A stretch of DNA of 64,000 bases from Pelagibacterium sp. 26DY04 (lineage in GTDB: Bacteria; Pseudomonadota; Alphaproteobacteria; Rhizobiales; Devosiaceae): assembly GCF_031202305.1 (NCBI RefSeq), contig NZ_CP101731.1:2232001-2296000 (forward strand). Direction: 5' to 3'. Position 1 is the stretch's first letter; the number at the start of each line of letters is the position of its first letter. This document shows positions 53,154-61,070 of the stretch, piece by piece. Under the pieces are notes generated by a model, which worked only from the letters and a program-made list of their open reading frames with translations, was not told the origin of the DNA and made no database searches. The position numbers and the translations under genes are program-made.

Positions 53154-54337
53154 TTTAGCTGCCCCAGCACCCAGTTGAGTTCGCGCGCGATCGCCGTATC
53201 CATCGGCTCGCCGCGATAGCGCTCGGGCAGCACGTCCCAGGTGTAGGTTTCCACCTCGAGATGGTCCGAAATCGGCCGCTGCCGATGGAGGGCGAGAATT
53301 TCGCGCAGGAAGGCCTGGGTCGTGCCGAAAGCGCCCATGTCCTCAAGAAACACCGGCACATGAAAATGCACCCGCCACTCGCTGCCTGCCGCGCTCTCGA
53401 TCTCTTCGAGCGCCGGCAGAAGGTCCGGCCACTTGCGCAGGCCCTCCCCGCCGCGCCCCACCACCTGGTGTAGATAGGTCGGCTCGTTGAACGGCGCGAG
53501 AAGTTCGGCGGTCTCCTGCCCGACAAAAGCAAACCGCAACGCCGAGCTGAGCTGCAGCTTGTAGATCGGGATGCCTGCCTCGCGCAGAGCCGCGATGCTG
53601 CCCTGTGGGTCCTCGAACTCTATGGCGGCGTGGCACACATCATAACAAAGCCCCACATGCGCCCGAAGCGCGGCCGATGCCTCGTCCATTGCGAGTGAGG
53701 CTCGCTGGGCAAGCGAACGGGCGGCCGCCTCGGAATAGAGGTGATCGCGGAAGAAGGCGATCGCCTCCTCGATGGTTTCCAACATGCAGCACGGCTCGGG
53801 TTCCAGTGCCAGCGTTACGTGCTTGCCGGTGCGCCGCTTCACATCGAGAAGATGGGCGACGTGCTGCACGATATTTTCGGTAATTGTCTCCACCCTCCCC
53901 TCTGCCCAAGGGGCGAAGGTGCCGGGCACCGTACTGATGCTGCCGTCCATCCCTTCGGGCAACACTTGCGCAAGAATTTCGGCGAGCTTGTTGGAATAAT
54001 CCAGCCGGGCCGGATCGGCCCAGTCGGGGCTATAAACATTCTCCTTGACCCTCACGCTATGGAAATCGCCATAGGGAAAGCCATTGATGGTGAAAACATA
54101 GGTGTTGGTCTCGGTGAGGTAGCGCTTGAACGCTTCGAGCGCCGCGCTTTCCGAAAGCTCCGCGGCGGCAGCCGCGGAAAGGCGCAGGCCGATCCCGAAC
54201 GGTTTGGAACCTGCAGTTGCCGCATGGATGGTGGGGACGTTGCGGCGCAGGGCGTCGAACGTCTCCTGCCAGCTCTCACCCTTGTGGATGTTGGTGCAAT
54301 AGGTCAATTGCCCCAGACGGGATCCGTCGACCTTCAT
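53150..54337 (-). CDS. eboE: Metabolite-traffic protein EboE (xylose-isomerase-like TIM barrel)
   Basis: A 395-residue TIM barrel. LGQLTYCTNIHKGESWQET at the start is a highly characteristic EboE signature. Metal residues follow in TLALEPEPCCML, GLCYDVCHAAIEFE, WRVHFHVPVF and EVETYTWDVLPERYR. It overlaps eboD and eboC by 4 bp each, so D, E and C are translationally coupled. In cyanobacterial scytonemin biosynthesis the cluster is required for moving the precursor to the periplasm; the role here is untested. Confidence 0.9.
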   Translation of the reverse strand: MKVDGSRLGQLTYCTNIHKGESWQETFDALRRNVPTIHAATAGSKPFGIGLRLSAAAAAELSESAALEAFKRYLTETNTYVFTINGFPYGDFHSVRVKENVYSPDWADPARLDYSNKLAEILAQVLPEGMDGSISTVPGTFAPWAEGRVETITENIVQHVAHLLDVKRRTGKHVTLALEPEPCCMLETIEEAIAFFRDHLYSEAAARSLAQRASLAMDEASAALRAHVGLCYDVCHAAIEFEDPQGSIAALREAGIPIYKLQLSSALRFAFVGQETAELLAPFNEPTYLHQVVGRGGEGLRKWPDLLPALEEIESAAGSEWRVHFHVPVFLEDMGAFGTTQAFLREILALHRQRPISDHLEVETYTWDVLPERYRGEPMDTAIARELNWVLGQLK

Positions 54338-55572
54338 TTCGCACCTGCCCGGCTCTTGAGCTCGTCGACAGCTCGCAACATCAGCGGGGCGTCGATCTCA
54401 TGCACTTCGACCCCGGTGCCGATCCCTTCGAGCAAGGTTACGGTCAGCTCACCGCCAAGATGCTCCTGGAAATCGCGCAGGCCCTGTATCAGGAGGCTGC
54501 CGTTCTCCGCTTCTGCCTCCAGCATTGGGTGCCAAAGCGAAAAGCCCAGGCCCAGCAGCACGGCGCGGATGCGCGCGTTGGCGCCCGCGTCCAGAAGGCC
54601 CGCAAGCACCGAATATTGTGCGTCGAGCGCGATACCGATAGCCACCGCCTCTCCGTGCCGCAAGGAAAAATCGGTCAACAATTCCAGCCGGTGAGCGGCC
54701 CAATGCCCAAAATCGAGCGGGCGCGCGGTTCCCCGCTCGAACGGATCGCCGCCCTTGCCGATCTGGTGCATGTGCAGTTCGGCACACCGGCGGATCATGT
54801 AGCTCATCGCGTCCGCATCGAAACGCGCAAGGTTGGCGGTGGACGCTTCGAGCCAGCTAAAGAACGCCCCGTCCCGGATCAAGGCCACCTTGACGGCTTC
54901 GGCTATCCCCGGACGCTTTTCGCGCGGCGGCAGGCTTTCAATGAAATCATAGTCATTGATTACAGCGAAAGGCGGCGCGAAGGTGCCGAAAAAGTTCTTG
55001 GACTCGAAAAGGTTGACGCCGTTTTTGACACCAACGCCGGAATCGTTCTGTGACAGGACCGTGGTGGGAATACGGATATGACGGATGCCGCGATGCGCCG
55101 TCGCTGCCGCGAGGCCAACCGCGTCGAGCAGCGCGCCGCCGCCGATGGCGACCACATAGGAATGGCGGTCGATATGATGTTCGACCATCAACTTCTGCAT
55201 GTCGATGACGGCGTCGAGGCCGCGTTTGACGGTTTCACCGCCACTGACCGTAATCGGCTGGGCAACAAGCTCCAGCGTATGGGCATGCCGTTCGGCAAAG
55301 GTCATGATCTCACCGGACAGGGAGGGGCGAGCGCTACTAACGCCGTTATCCACGAAAACCAGGATGCGATGGCGGCGCCGCGGCTCGAACTGACTCACGA
55401 TGTCAACGAGCACCCTATTGTCGAGATCGAACACCCCGCGACAGAAGATCACCGGAAATTGGTATTCGACCGAAAAACTCTGCTGCCGAACGGCCACTTG
55501 GGGGGATCGTGGCTCTTGTGCAGGTCGAAGGGCCGACTGCACTGGTGCATCAAAGGGTTGTGTCAGTGCCAT
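54334..55572 (-). CDS. eboD: 3-dehydroquinate synthase-like EboD
   Basis: A 412-residue sugar-phosphate cyclase family enzyme. NAD motif GGETVKRGLDAV, VAIGGGALLDAVGLAAAT (core GGGALLDAVG) and IPTTVLSQNDSGVGVKNGVN, then zinc ligands in FDFGHWAAHRLE and SLRHGEAVAIG (two His), Glu in AEAVKVALI. The synthesis of cyclitols from sugar phosphates, as for DHQ, EVS or aminoDHQ synthases, is the family theme. It overlaps the upstream small gene by 1 bp and eboE by 4 bp. It is unlikely to be the aroB housekeeping copy given its location. Confidence 0.92.
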   Translation of the reverse strand: MALTQPFDAPVQSALRPAQEPRSPQVAVRQQSFSVEYQFPVIFCRGVFDLDNRVLVDIVSQFEPRRRHRILVFVDNGVSSARPSLSGEIMTFAERHAHTLELVAQPITVSGGETVKRGLDAVIDMQKLMVEHHIDRHSYVVAIGGGALLDAVGLAAATAHRGIRHIRIPTTVLSQNDSGVGVKNGVNLFESKNFFGTFAPPFAVINDYDFIESLPPREKRPGIAEAVKVALIRDGAFFSWLEASTANLARFDADAMSYMIRRCAELHMHQIGKGGDPFERGTARPLDFGHWAAHRLELLTDFSLRHGEAVAIGIALDAQYSVLAGLLDAGANARIRAVLLGLGFSLWHPMLEAEAENGSLLIQGLRDFQEHLGGELTVTLLEGIGTGVEVHEIDAPLMLRAVDELKSRAGAK

Positions 55573-55850
55573 TAGCTGCTGGTCCTGCCTGATTGAAGTT
55601 TTGCGGCCGCAATTTCAGCCGCTTTCCCGGTTGGTTCGGCTGCAAGGTAGGCCAAGGCGAACGCTCCAATGGCAGCGGTGACGGCGCATGACATGCCCAG
55701 ACCGGACCATGCGCCGTCCCATCCGAGCAAATGAACCCCGAGGCTGATGGACGTAGCTCCAGCGCTCACCGCCATCGATATCTTCACCACGACACGCAGG
55801 TGATCATTCTGATCCGCCTGCACGGTACTCTCGAGATCTTCGCGCCACAT
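55572..55850 (-). CDS. Small two-helix membrane protein heading the eboD-E-C operon
   Basis: A 92-residue protein with two hydrophobic segments (about 23-45 and 52-72) and a short charged N-terminus. No family is recognised. Its TAATG junction with eboD shows translational coupling, and operator site 6 lies 17 bp upstream. It may be a membrane partner of EboC or EboE. Other ebo clusters are not known to me to carry it. Confidence 0.7.
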   Translation of the reverse strand: MWREDLESTVQADQNDHLRVVVKISMAVSAGATSISLGVHLLGWDGAWSGLGMSCAVTAAIGAFALAYLAAEPTGKAAEIAAAKLQSGRTSS

Positions 55851-55867
55851 ACTCTCCTCCCGCGTTC

Positions 55868-55877
55868 TAGTATCCTA
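55868..55877. promoter_or_regulatory. Shared GntR-type operator, site 6 (eboD operon promoter)
   Basis: TAGTATCCTA, identical to site 2, lies 17 bp before the start codon of the small gene that heads the eboD-E-C operon. Confidence 0.65.
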
Positions 55878-56096
55878 GCATTTTGGAGAATGTCAATTTC
55901 TCGTAGGCATGATCCCATGGGGCCTCTGCAAAATCGCGAAGGTAAATACGCAAGGCCGGAAGTCAGCACTGAATGATGCTGTGATTGGCCCGGGCGCCCG
56001 ATGCGCTCCGAGCGAACGCCCCCGCTTACAGAATGCGACACATATCGCCGTTACAAAGAACGATTTAAGTCCGCGAGTTCGGTTAACAGCAGAAAA

Positions 56097-56137
56097 TGGA
56101 GCGGGTGAAGGGAATCGAACCCTCGTCGTAAGCTTGG
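56097..56137 (-). other. 3' fragment of a tRNA-Gly(UCC) gene, probable attachment-site scar
   Basis: Read on the minus strand, 41 bp run from within the anticodon loop (CCAAGCTT) through the T-arm (GGGTTCGATTCCC) and acceptor (CACCCGCTCCA) to the CCA end, as in tRNA-Gly(UCC). Upstream, where the 5' half should be (higher coordinates), unrelated sequence begins. Tyrosine recombinases integrate at such 3' halves and leave one fragment at the far end. The fragment itself is clear; the att interpretation is inferred. Confidence 0.75.
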
Positions 56138-56272
56138 ACAATAAACAGTATGATACGTTTTCCACAACCTACGTGTAACACAATATTCCGCATTTTGTAT
56201 CACAAAAGCTATTCGTCAAATTGGGATGAGGACCATTGTAGGGTGCGTTCCAGATGACGTTGCCCCCATCTT

Positions 56273-56435
56273 TTATCCAGCGTGACGTAGACTCCGGGGG
56301 TTGTTTTGGCCCTGCTGAGCCTGGTGGAAGACGGGGGCTGGCGTGGAGCTGGCCATTGAGCGCAGCGCCAGGTCCCGTCGTGGGGTAAAGGTGGTTGCGT
56401 ATTCGGTTGGGGTGAGCCAGCCGAGCCGCGAGTGT
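56273..56435 (-). pseudogene. C-terminal remnant of an IS3-family transposase
   Basis: A minus-strand frame reads HSRLGWLTPTEYATTF, then a PRRDLALRSM stretch and ends at TAA (56273-56275). HS.LGWLTP.E.A is the closing motif of an IS3 OrfB. The rest of the transposase is missing; the frame is cut exactly at the left inverted repeat of the neighbouring element. This is an older, broken insertion sequence. Confidence 0.8.
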
Positions 56436-56475
56436 GTGAGCTACTCCCCAATCGTTGGACAGCTTTTGGCGTAAA

Positions 56476-57351
56476 TTAAGCTACTCGTTGCACCTGCTGG
56501 TCGGGTTGGTTTTGGTCAATGCGCTGCCAATAGATCACGGCAGGCGGTTTTCCGCCAAGGGCGGAATGAGGGCGTCGGTTATTATAGAAGTCCACCCATT
56601 CGCGGACGCCGGCGCGGGCCTGTGACCCGGTCTCCCAGGCGTGCAGGTAGACGCATTCGTATTTGAGGGTTCTCCAGAGCCGCTCGACAAAGATGTTGTC
56701 GAGGAACCGGCCCTTGCCATCCATGGAGATGCGCACCCCCATTCGTCGCAACCGATCGGTCCAGGCAAAGGACGTGAACTGGCTCCCCTGATCGGTGTTC
56801 ATGATCTCGGGCGGACCGAACTTGTGGACCGCCTCGTTCAACGCCTCGATGCAGAAGTCTGCCTCCAGCGTGTTCGAGATGCGCCATGCCAAGACCTTGC
56901 GGGTGTGCCAGTCCATGATGGCCACCAGGTAGAGAAAGCCCCGGCGCATCGGTAAATACGTGATATCCGCAGCCCAGGCCTGGTTCGGGCGCTCCACCCT
57001 CAACCCCTTCAGAAGATAGGGCCAGATCTTGTGCCCCTTGGCTGGTCTCGAGGTATTGGGCTTCTGATAAATCGGCATCAGGCCCATGAGCCGCATCAGC
57101 CGACGCACGCGCTTCTCGTTTATCACGTGACCTTCATTGCGCAGGTGCCAGGTCATCTGCCGGACTCCGAAGAAGGGCGTCTCCAGGAATTGCCCATCGA
57201 TCCTGCGCATCAGGGCAAGGTTGATCTCGGTCTCGCCTTTCGGCGTGTAGTAGAACGAAGAGCGCGCGATCGACAGCAGCGTGCACTGTTTGCCAATTGA
57301 GAGCACGGGGTGATCAGGTTCTATCATCCCTCGCCTCACTTCCCGCCCCAA
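56476..57351 (-). CDS. IS3-family transposase OrfB (integrase core)
   Basis: A 291-residue DDE integrase. DDE residues: Asp in WAADITYLPM, Asp in NTDQGSQFTS, Glu in DNIFVERLWR (35 residues after the second Asp). An N-terminal helical region (SIARSSFYYTPKGE) is typical. It overlaps orfA by 16 bp and is probably made as an OrfAB fusion through frameshifting. All catalytic residues are present, so the element may still be active. Confidence 0.93.
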   Translation of the reverse strand: MGREVRRGMIEPDHPVLSIGKQCTLLSIARSSFYYTPKGETEINLALMRRIDGQFLETPFFGVRQMTWHLRNEGHVINEKRVRRLMRLMGLMPIYQKPNTSRPAKGHKIWPYLLKGLRVERPNQAWAADITYLPMRRGFLYLVAIMDWHTRKVLAWRISNTLEADFCIEALNEAVHKFGPPEIMNTDQGSQFTSFAWTDRLRRMGVRISMDGKGRFLDNIFVERLWRTLKYECVYLHAWETGSQARAGVREWVDFYNNRRPHSALGGKPPAVIYWQRIDQNQPDQQVQRVA

Positions 57352-57629
57352 GGCTTGAGCTTTCTGGACAAAAAATCGTTGGCGACGGCCAGCTCTCCGA
57401 TCTTGGCATGCAGATCCTTGACCTGTTCATCGTCAATCTCAGGCCTTTTGCGCCCGCCGCGCTCGAACACACCCGATGCCCCTTCGAGCAACGCCCGTTT
57501 CCATTGGTGGATCATCGTGGGGTGAATTCCGAACCGGCTCGCCAATTCCGATACCGTCTCTTCGCCCTTCAATGCTTCCAGGGCGACCTTCGCCTTGAAC
57601 TCGGGCGAATGCTGCTTGCGTTTCGACAT
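57336..57629 (-). CDS. IS3-family OrfA (transposase helix-turn-helix)
   Basis: A 97-residue protein starting SKRKQHSPEFKAKVALEALKG (core PEFKAKVALEALKG), with a helix-turn-helix in ELASRFGIHPTMIHQWK. This binds the inverted repeats. The ATG at 57629 is preferred; the longer frame extends into the IR. The final LHAKIGELAVANDFLSRKL leucine-zipper-like helix precedes the frameshift region. Confidence 0.92.
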   Translation of the reverse strand: MSKRKQHSPEFKAKVALEALKGEETVSELASRFGIHPTMIHQWKRALLEGASGVFERGGRKRPEIDDEQVKDLHAKIGELAVANDFLSRKLKPWGGK

Positions 57630-57786
57630 CTCTGATCTCCATCGTCGAAGACCAGCAGACAACAATTCCTAGCTTACGTCAGCGTCCCATTTTCGGGGAG
57701 TAGCTCAGGGCGATAACCTACCAGTAAGAGATATTTATTAACGTCACTCGAACTGGAGCAACGAATCAAAAGCTAGATTACGCGTT

Positions 57787-58377
57787 GTGGGCTCGAATAT
57801 AGCTCATGAATGCGGAAGCCGAGCCACTCCAACCGCTTTTCAGAGTGGAACTCCGAGGGACAAAGGCTCGACTGATGAGCAGAAAGACCAGAACGCTGTG
57901 GCTGGCAAAGCACCTCAAAACATCAAATTGCCTTTCGAGCAAAGTGTCGGCTACCAAGCTCGCCTTACTCATCGGCTTATACAGCGGCTCCTCCACCAGA
58001 AGATTGCGCCGTATGGGGTAACACCCGGCATGTGGTATTTTCTACGCGCCTTGTGGCACAAGGACGGGCAAACTCAGCGAGAATTGTCCCTTTTGGTCGG
58101 CACTATGGAGCCGACGACATTGAGCGCAATCAGAACGATGGAAGCTTCTGGATTAGTTCAGAGAAAGCGAAACGACGAGGACCGACGAAAAATAAATGTC
58201 TTTTTGACCGGTCGCGGACGCGAGTTGGAAAATATCCTTATGCCACTTGCGAAGGAGGTCGTAGATGCATCTGTTGAAGGTTTCTCCATCAATGAACGTG
58301 GTCTCTTGCTTCAATATTTGAAATCAATTCAAAATAATATTTTGAAGCACCTCGACGAAGACGTCCATCTGGGTTAA
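57787..58377 (+). CDS. MarR-family transcriptional regulator of the aromatic island
   Basis: A MarR protein; the conserved part begins LPFEQSVGYQARLTHRL and includes GVTPGMWYFLRAL, QRELSLLVGTMEPTTLSAIRTMEASGLVQRK (core EPTTLSAIRTMEASGL), and the wing RNDEDRRKINVFLTGRG. The real start is uncertain: the frame opens at GTG 57787, but GTG at 57898 would remove an unlikely leader. G+C is lower than in most of the window. It probably controls the phthalate promoter through the TTAGCTNCCTAA palindromes, with pathway acid as effector. Confidence 0.85.
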   Translation: MGSNIAHECGSRATPTAFQSGTPRDKGSTDEQKDQNAVAGKAPQNIKLPFEQSVGYQARLTHRLIQRLLHQKIAPYGVTPGMWYFLRALWHKDGQTQRELSLLVGTMEPTTLSAIRTMEASGLVQRKRNDEDRRKINVFLTGRGRELENILMPLAKEVVDASVEGFSINERGLLLQYLKSIQNNILKHLDEDVHLG

Positions 58378-58410
58378 CATCCCACTCTTGGCCTCCACCG
58401 CTCCCGAAGC

Positions 58411-58860
58411 TTACGGCGGACTGATTGTCCTCACAAATTCCTCGATCGACATGACCTCACGCGGGGGTATATCCTCGATTTCAGGCCCAGGATCGACGTC
58501 GTAGCTGAGCGTATCGCCATCCCAGAACCACCAATAGGCCACGTTCTCCCGCTTGCCCTCATGTTTGTCGAGTATCGACATCTTGAACTTGGGGAAAGCC
58601 TTCAGCGCGTCCGGTACGGGAGCGTTGCCCATCAGGCGCGCAGAAACGGATCCCATGTCGACGGCTGCGGCCAAGGGGATCATGGCGATAAAGCGCGTAT
58701 CGAGCCTGGCAAGGGTGGCCGCATCCGCGCCCTGTTCGTATGGTCCGGCAAGAGCCCGCACCACCTCGGGGTAGGAGGGATGATTGTGGGTAACCTGGAC
58801 ATAGGCATGTCCACGCGGTGTTTCGACTTCGACTATGTCGCCTGGCACAAATTTCGTCAT
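58411..58860 (-). CDS. Hypothetical protein at the end of the phthalate operon
   Basis: A 149-residue soluble protein: FVPGDIVEVETPRGHAYVQVTH at the start and WWFWDGDTLSYDVDP near the end, suggesting a small beta-rich domain of the kind seen in Imm26-like proteins. The call is weak. It begins 3 bp after the decarboxylase stop, so it is the last member of pht2-pht4-pht5-this gene. Known pht clusters do not have it. It might be a regulatory or accessory protein. Confidence 0.6.
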   Translation of the reverse strand: MTKFVPGDIVEVETPRGHAYVQVTHNHPSYPEVVRALAGPYEQGADAATLARLDTRFIAMIPLAAAVDMGSVSARLMGNAPVPDALKAFPKFKMSILDKHEGKRENVAYWWFWDGDTLSYDVDPGPEIEDIPPREVMSIEEFVRTISPP

Positions 58861-58863
58861 GGT

Positions 58864-59856
58864 TCAGAGACTGAAGCTTTCTAGGGTCGCAGGGTGAAAG
58901 AGCTCGTTCACATCGACCTTTCGGGGAGAGAGCCCCTGCTCATAGTGATAGCCGAGAAACGTCTCGAGGACCTTTCTGTTCTGATCGACGCCGTAGGACC
59001 ATATATCGTTGCCCATCAGGTTGCGAGCGCGACGAAGATTGTCTTCGACGAACGGCATGGTGACCTTCGTTGCAGAAGTATCCGCCAGCGCAGCATCCGA
59101 CATCGCCTTCGAGCGGGTGAAAGCCTTCAGCAGTGCTCCCGGCAGCCACGGATGCTCGTCTGCCAGACGGCGCCGCACACCCAGAACGTGCATGATGGGG
59201 AAGATGGCGGTGCGCCTGAAATAGTCCTCGGCCGCGCCGATCGAGTCGGTGAACAGGCGCCCCACATGCGGGTGTTCCTCGTCGTAGCACAGAGGCGCGC
59301 GCGGCCCTATGAACCCGTCTATCTCGCCAGCGGCAAGCATGGCGTTCAGCGTGGCGCCCTGAGGGGCTTCCTCGACCTTCACGTTCGGCGGCAGGTCGAC
59401 CTTGATCTTTTCGGGACGCCCCGCCGTATTCATGCCGCCGCGGACCCAGACGATGTCCTCGGCGCCGAGGCCGTACTCGTCCTTGAGAATTCCACGCACC
59501 CAGACATTGGCCGATAGCTGGTATTCCGCGATTCCGATACGGCGTCCGCGAAGGTCCGCCGGCGTGGAAATGCCCTTGTCGGTGCGGATGTATATGGACG
59601 TGTGGCGGAACGCACGCGAGAGGAATATGGGAACCGCAACATAATGGGGCTCTCCGCGTGCGACCGAGATCGAATAGGAAGAGAGCGAAAGCTCGCTGAT
59701 GTCGAACGCCTGGTGCCGGAATGCCCTGAAGAACATCTCCTCGGGCGAAAGCAGCATGCAGACCGGATCGACCCCGTCGATCTTCACCCGGCCGTCATAG
59801 ATCGGCCGGGTCCGGTCGTAATCACCCATGGCAAGCGATAGATTGAGATTGCTCAT
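58864..59856 (-). CDS. pht5: 4,5-dihydroxyphthalate decarboxylase-like protein
   Basis: A 330-residue protein of the solute-binding-fold 4,5-dihydroxyphthalate decarboxylase family: GDYDRTRPIYDGRVKIDGV near the start, FRHQAFDISELSLSSYSI, LRGRRIGIAEYQLSANVWVRGIL (core IGIAEYQLSANVW) and YHYEQGLSPRKVDVNELF at the end. No signal peptide is present, which fits an enzyme and not a binding protein. It would convert 4,5-dihydroxyphthalate to protocatechuate. The assignment rests on the operon with oxygenase, reductase and dehydrogenase. Confidence 0.85.
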   Translation of the reverse strand: MSNLNLSLAMGDYDRTRPIYDGRVKIDGVDPVCMLLSPEEMFFRAFRHQAFDISELSLSSYSISVARGEPHYVAVPIFLSRAFRHTSIYIRTDKGISTPADLRGRRIGIAEYQLSANVWVRGILKDEYGLGAEDIVWVRGGMNTAGRPEKIKVDLPPNVKVEEAPQGATLNAMLAAGEIDGFIGPRAPLCYDEEHPHVGRLFTDSIGAAEDYFRRTAIFPIMHVLGVRRRLADEHPWLPGALLKAFTRSKAMSDAALADTSATKVTMPFVEDNLRRARNLMGNDIWSYGVDQNRKVLETFLGYHYEQGLSPRKVDVNELFHPATLESFSL

Positions 59857-59873
59857 TTATTCTCCCCTCATTG

Positions 59874-61070
59874 TTATACGGGCACCTGCTCGACGAGGTC
59901 GACGAAAGTCCCTGTCTCTGCGGAACGGATGATGGCGTGGCAAGCTTCAAGGCTCGCCAGACCCCATCTGGCGGACTGTACGGCCGGATGTCCGTGCCGG
60001 ACGGTCTGGACCAGCGCATCGATGACTTCGGTGCGCGCTGTCTCGAACGTCGGCGCGGGCACGAATTTCTGTTCAAAGTCGCCATAAACGTGCAATCCAG
60101 AGGGAACCAGGCGAATGTCCCCGCGATCGCACAGCACAACGATCGGTCCGAAATGTTCATACTGGTCCGCCGGCTTGGGTGCGTCGCCGGCACCGTATGT
60201 ACGGGTCGTCTTGAGCGCAGCTTCCTGCTGCGCATCGAGCACCGTCGCCAGCGTCCTGCGCGCCGCGCCATAGCCCTGGGGCGATTTCCGTTGCCCGAGC
60301 TCTCCGATCCCGTCCATCCAGATGTCGCTGTCGAAATGCGCGTAACCCGAATATGTGAAGGTCGCGAAGCACCCGTTTTGAAAGCTCATCAAAGCGCTGT
60401 ATGCGCCTTCGGTGGGACGATCGGGGTCCCAGGCGCCGGTCATCGCCGCCAGCCGGGTCCCCACGCCTCCGGCGAGGAACCTCACGACATCGATCTGATG
60501 TACGCCTTGGCTGAAAATGACGCCCCCGCCTTCGCTTGTGCGCAATTCTTCCGGCCGCCGCGGCCGATAGAGGAAATCGGTGTAGTTAAAAGCTTGAATC
60601 ATGCGAATCCGGCCAAGTTCGCCGCTGCGGATCAGTTCCCCCGCCTGTTGCACGGGACGATCAAAGCTGTGGCTGGGGCCGACGATCACGTCGACGCCCG
60701 CTTTCTCGGCCGCCTCGACGATGCGCCGTCCGTCCGCCATCTCCACGGCCAACGGCTTGTCTAGCAGGATATGTTTGCCGGCCGCGGCGACCGCTACCGC
60801 ATGGTCAGCATGCATCTGGTGCGGTGTGGCGATGTACACCACTTCCACCTCGGGATCGGCGCAGAGCCCCTCCACATTCTCGTAGACGCGGCCACCGAAT
60901 TCCGCCTGAAAAGCACGCCGCGAGGCTTCTCGCGGCGCACAGGCGGCCACGAGGCGGATACGGGGATCCGAGCGAAAGGCAGGCAGCATGAGCATGAACG
61001 CCCGCCCCAGCCCTAGCACGCCCAGTCGGATGGGGTTCGAAATTGCTGGGGAATCAGAGGTCAACGACAA
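59874..61070 (-). CDS. pht4: Gfo/Idh-family dihydrodiol dehydrogenase (phthalate 4,5-cis-dihydrodiol type)
   Basis: A 398-residue Gfo/Idh/MocA enzyme: LGVLGLGRAFMLMLPAF Rossmann motif, YIATPHQMHADHAV, ILLDKPLAVEMADG (Lys-Pro pair) and GGGVIFSQGVHQIDVVRFL (catalytic His). Pht4 enzymes of this family oxidise 4,5-dihydroxy-4,5-dihydrophthalate with NAD+. It overlaps the reductase gene by 17 bp and precedes the decarboxylase by 17 bp, matching the pathway order. Confidence 0.86.
   Translation of the reverse strand: MSLTSDSPAISNPIRLGVLGLGRAFMLMLPAFRSDPRIRLVAACAPREASRRAFQAEFGGRVYENVEGLCADPEVEVVYIATPHQMHADHAVAVAAAGKHILLDKPLAVEMADGRRIVEAAEKAGVDVIVGPSHSFDRPVQQAGELIRSGELGRIRMIQAFNYTDFLYRPRRPEELRTSEGGGVIFSQGVHQIDVVRFLAGGVGTRLAAMTGAWDPDRPTEGAYSALMSFQNGCFATFTYSGYAHFDSDIWMDGIGELGQRKSPQGYGAARRTLATVLDAQQEAALKTTRTYGAGDAPKPADQYEHFGPIVVLCDRGDIRLVPSGLHVYGDFEQKFVPAPTFETARTEVIDALVQTVRHGHPAVQSARWGLASLEACHAIIRSAETGTFVDLVEQVPV

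Larger units (their letters stand above)
56437..57707 (-). mobile_element. IS3-family insertion sequence, complete (1271 bp)
   Basis: Inverted repeats begin with TGAGCTACTCCCC (56437-56449) and its complement GGGGAGTAGCTCA (57695-57707); partial matching continues inward (TTGGAC versus TGGGAC). The TG...CA ends fit IS3 elements. Two overlapping frames, orfA and orfB, fill the inside. No clear target duplication is seen: the flanking 3 bp are GTG on the left and GGG on the right. The element abuts the broken IS3 transposase. Confidence 0.9.

Noticed and set aside
55909..56178. Open frame giving an 89-residue protein with GAGEGNRTLVV
   Set aside because: This is the false translation typical of a tRNA 3' end read through on the wrong strand; the frame crosses the tRNA fragment and has no homology to a real protein.
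56434..57710. Target-site duplication of the IS3 element
   Set aside because: The three bases outside the repeats are GTG and GGG, and no longer match was found.
57708..57786. Missing N-terminal half of the older IS3 transposase to the right of the new element
   Set aside because: The reverse strand reads GGTTATCGCCC, superficially like the RP before HS, but stop codons and lack of further IS3 motifs make it chance.
57778..57996. 72-codon minus-strand frame overlapping the MarR gene
   Set aside because: No ribosome binding site or family motif; the plus-strand MarR gene explains the region.
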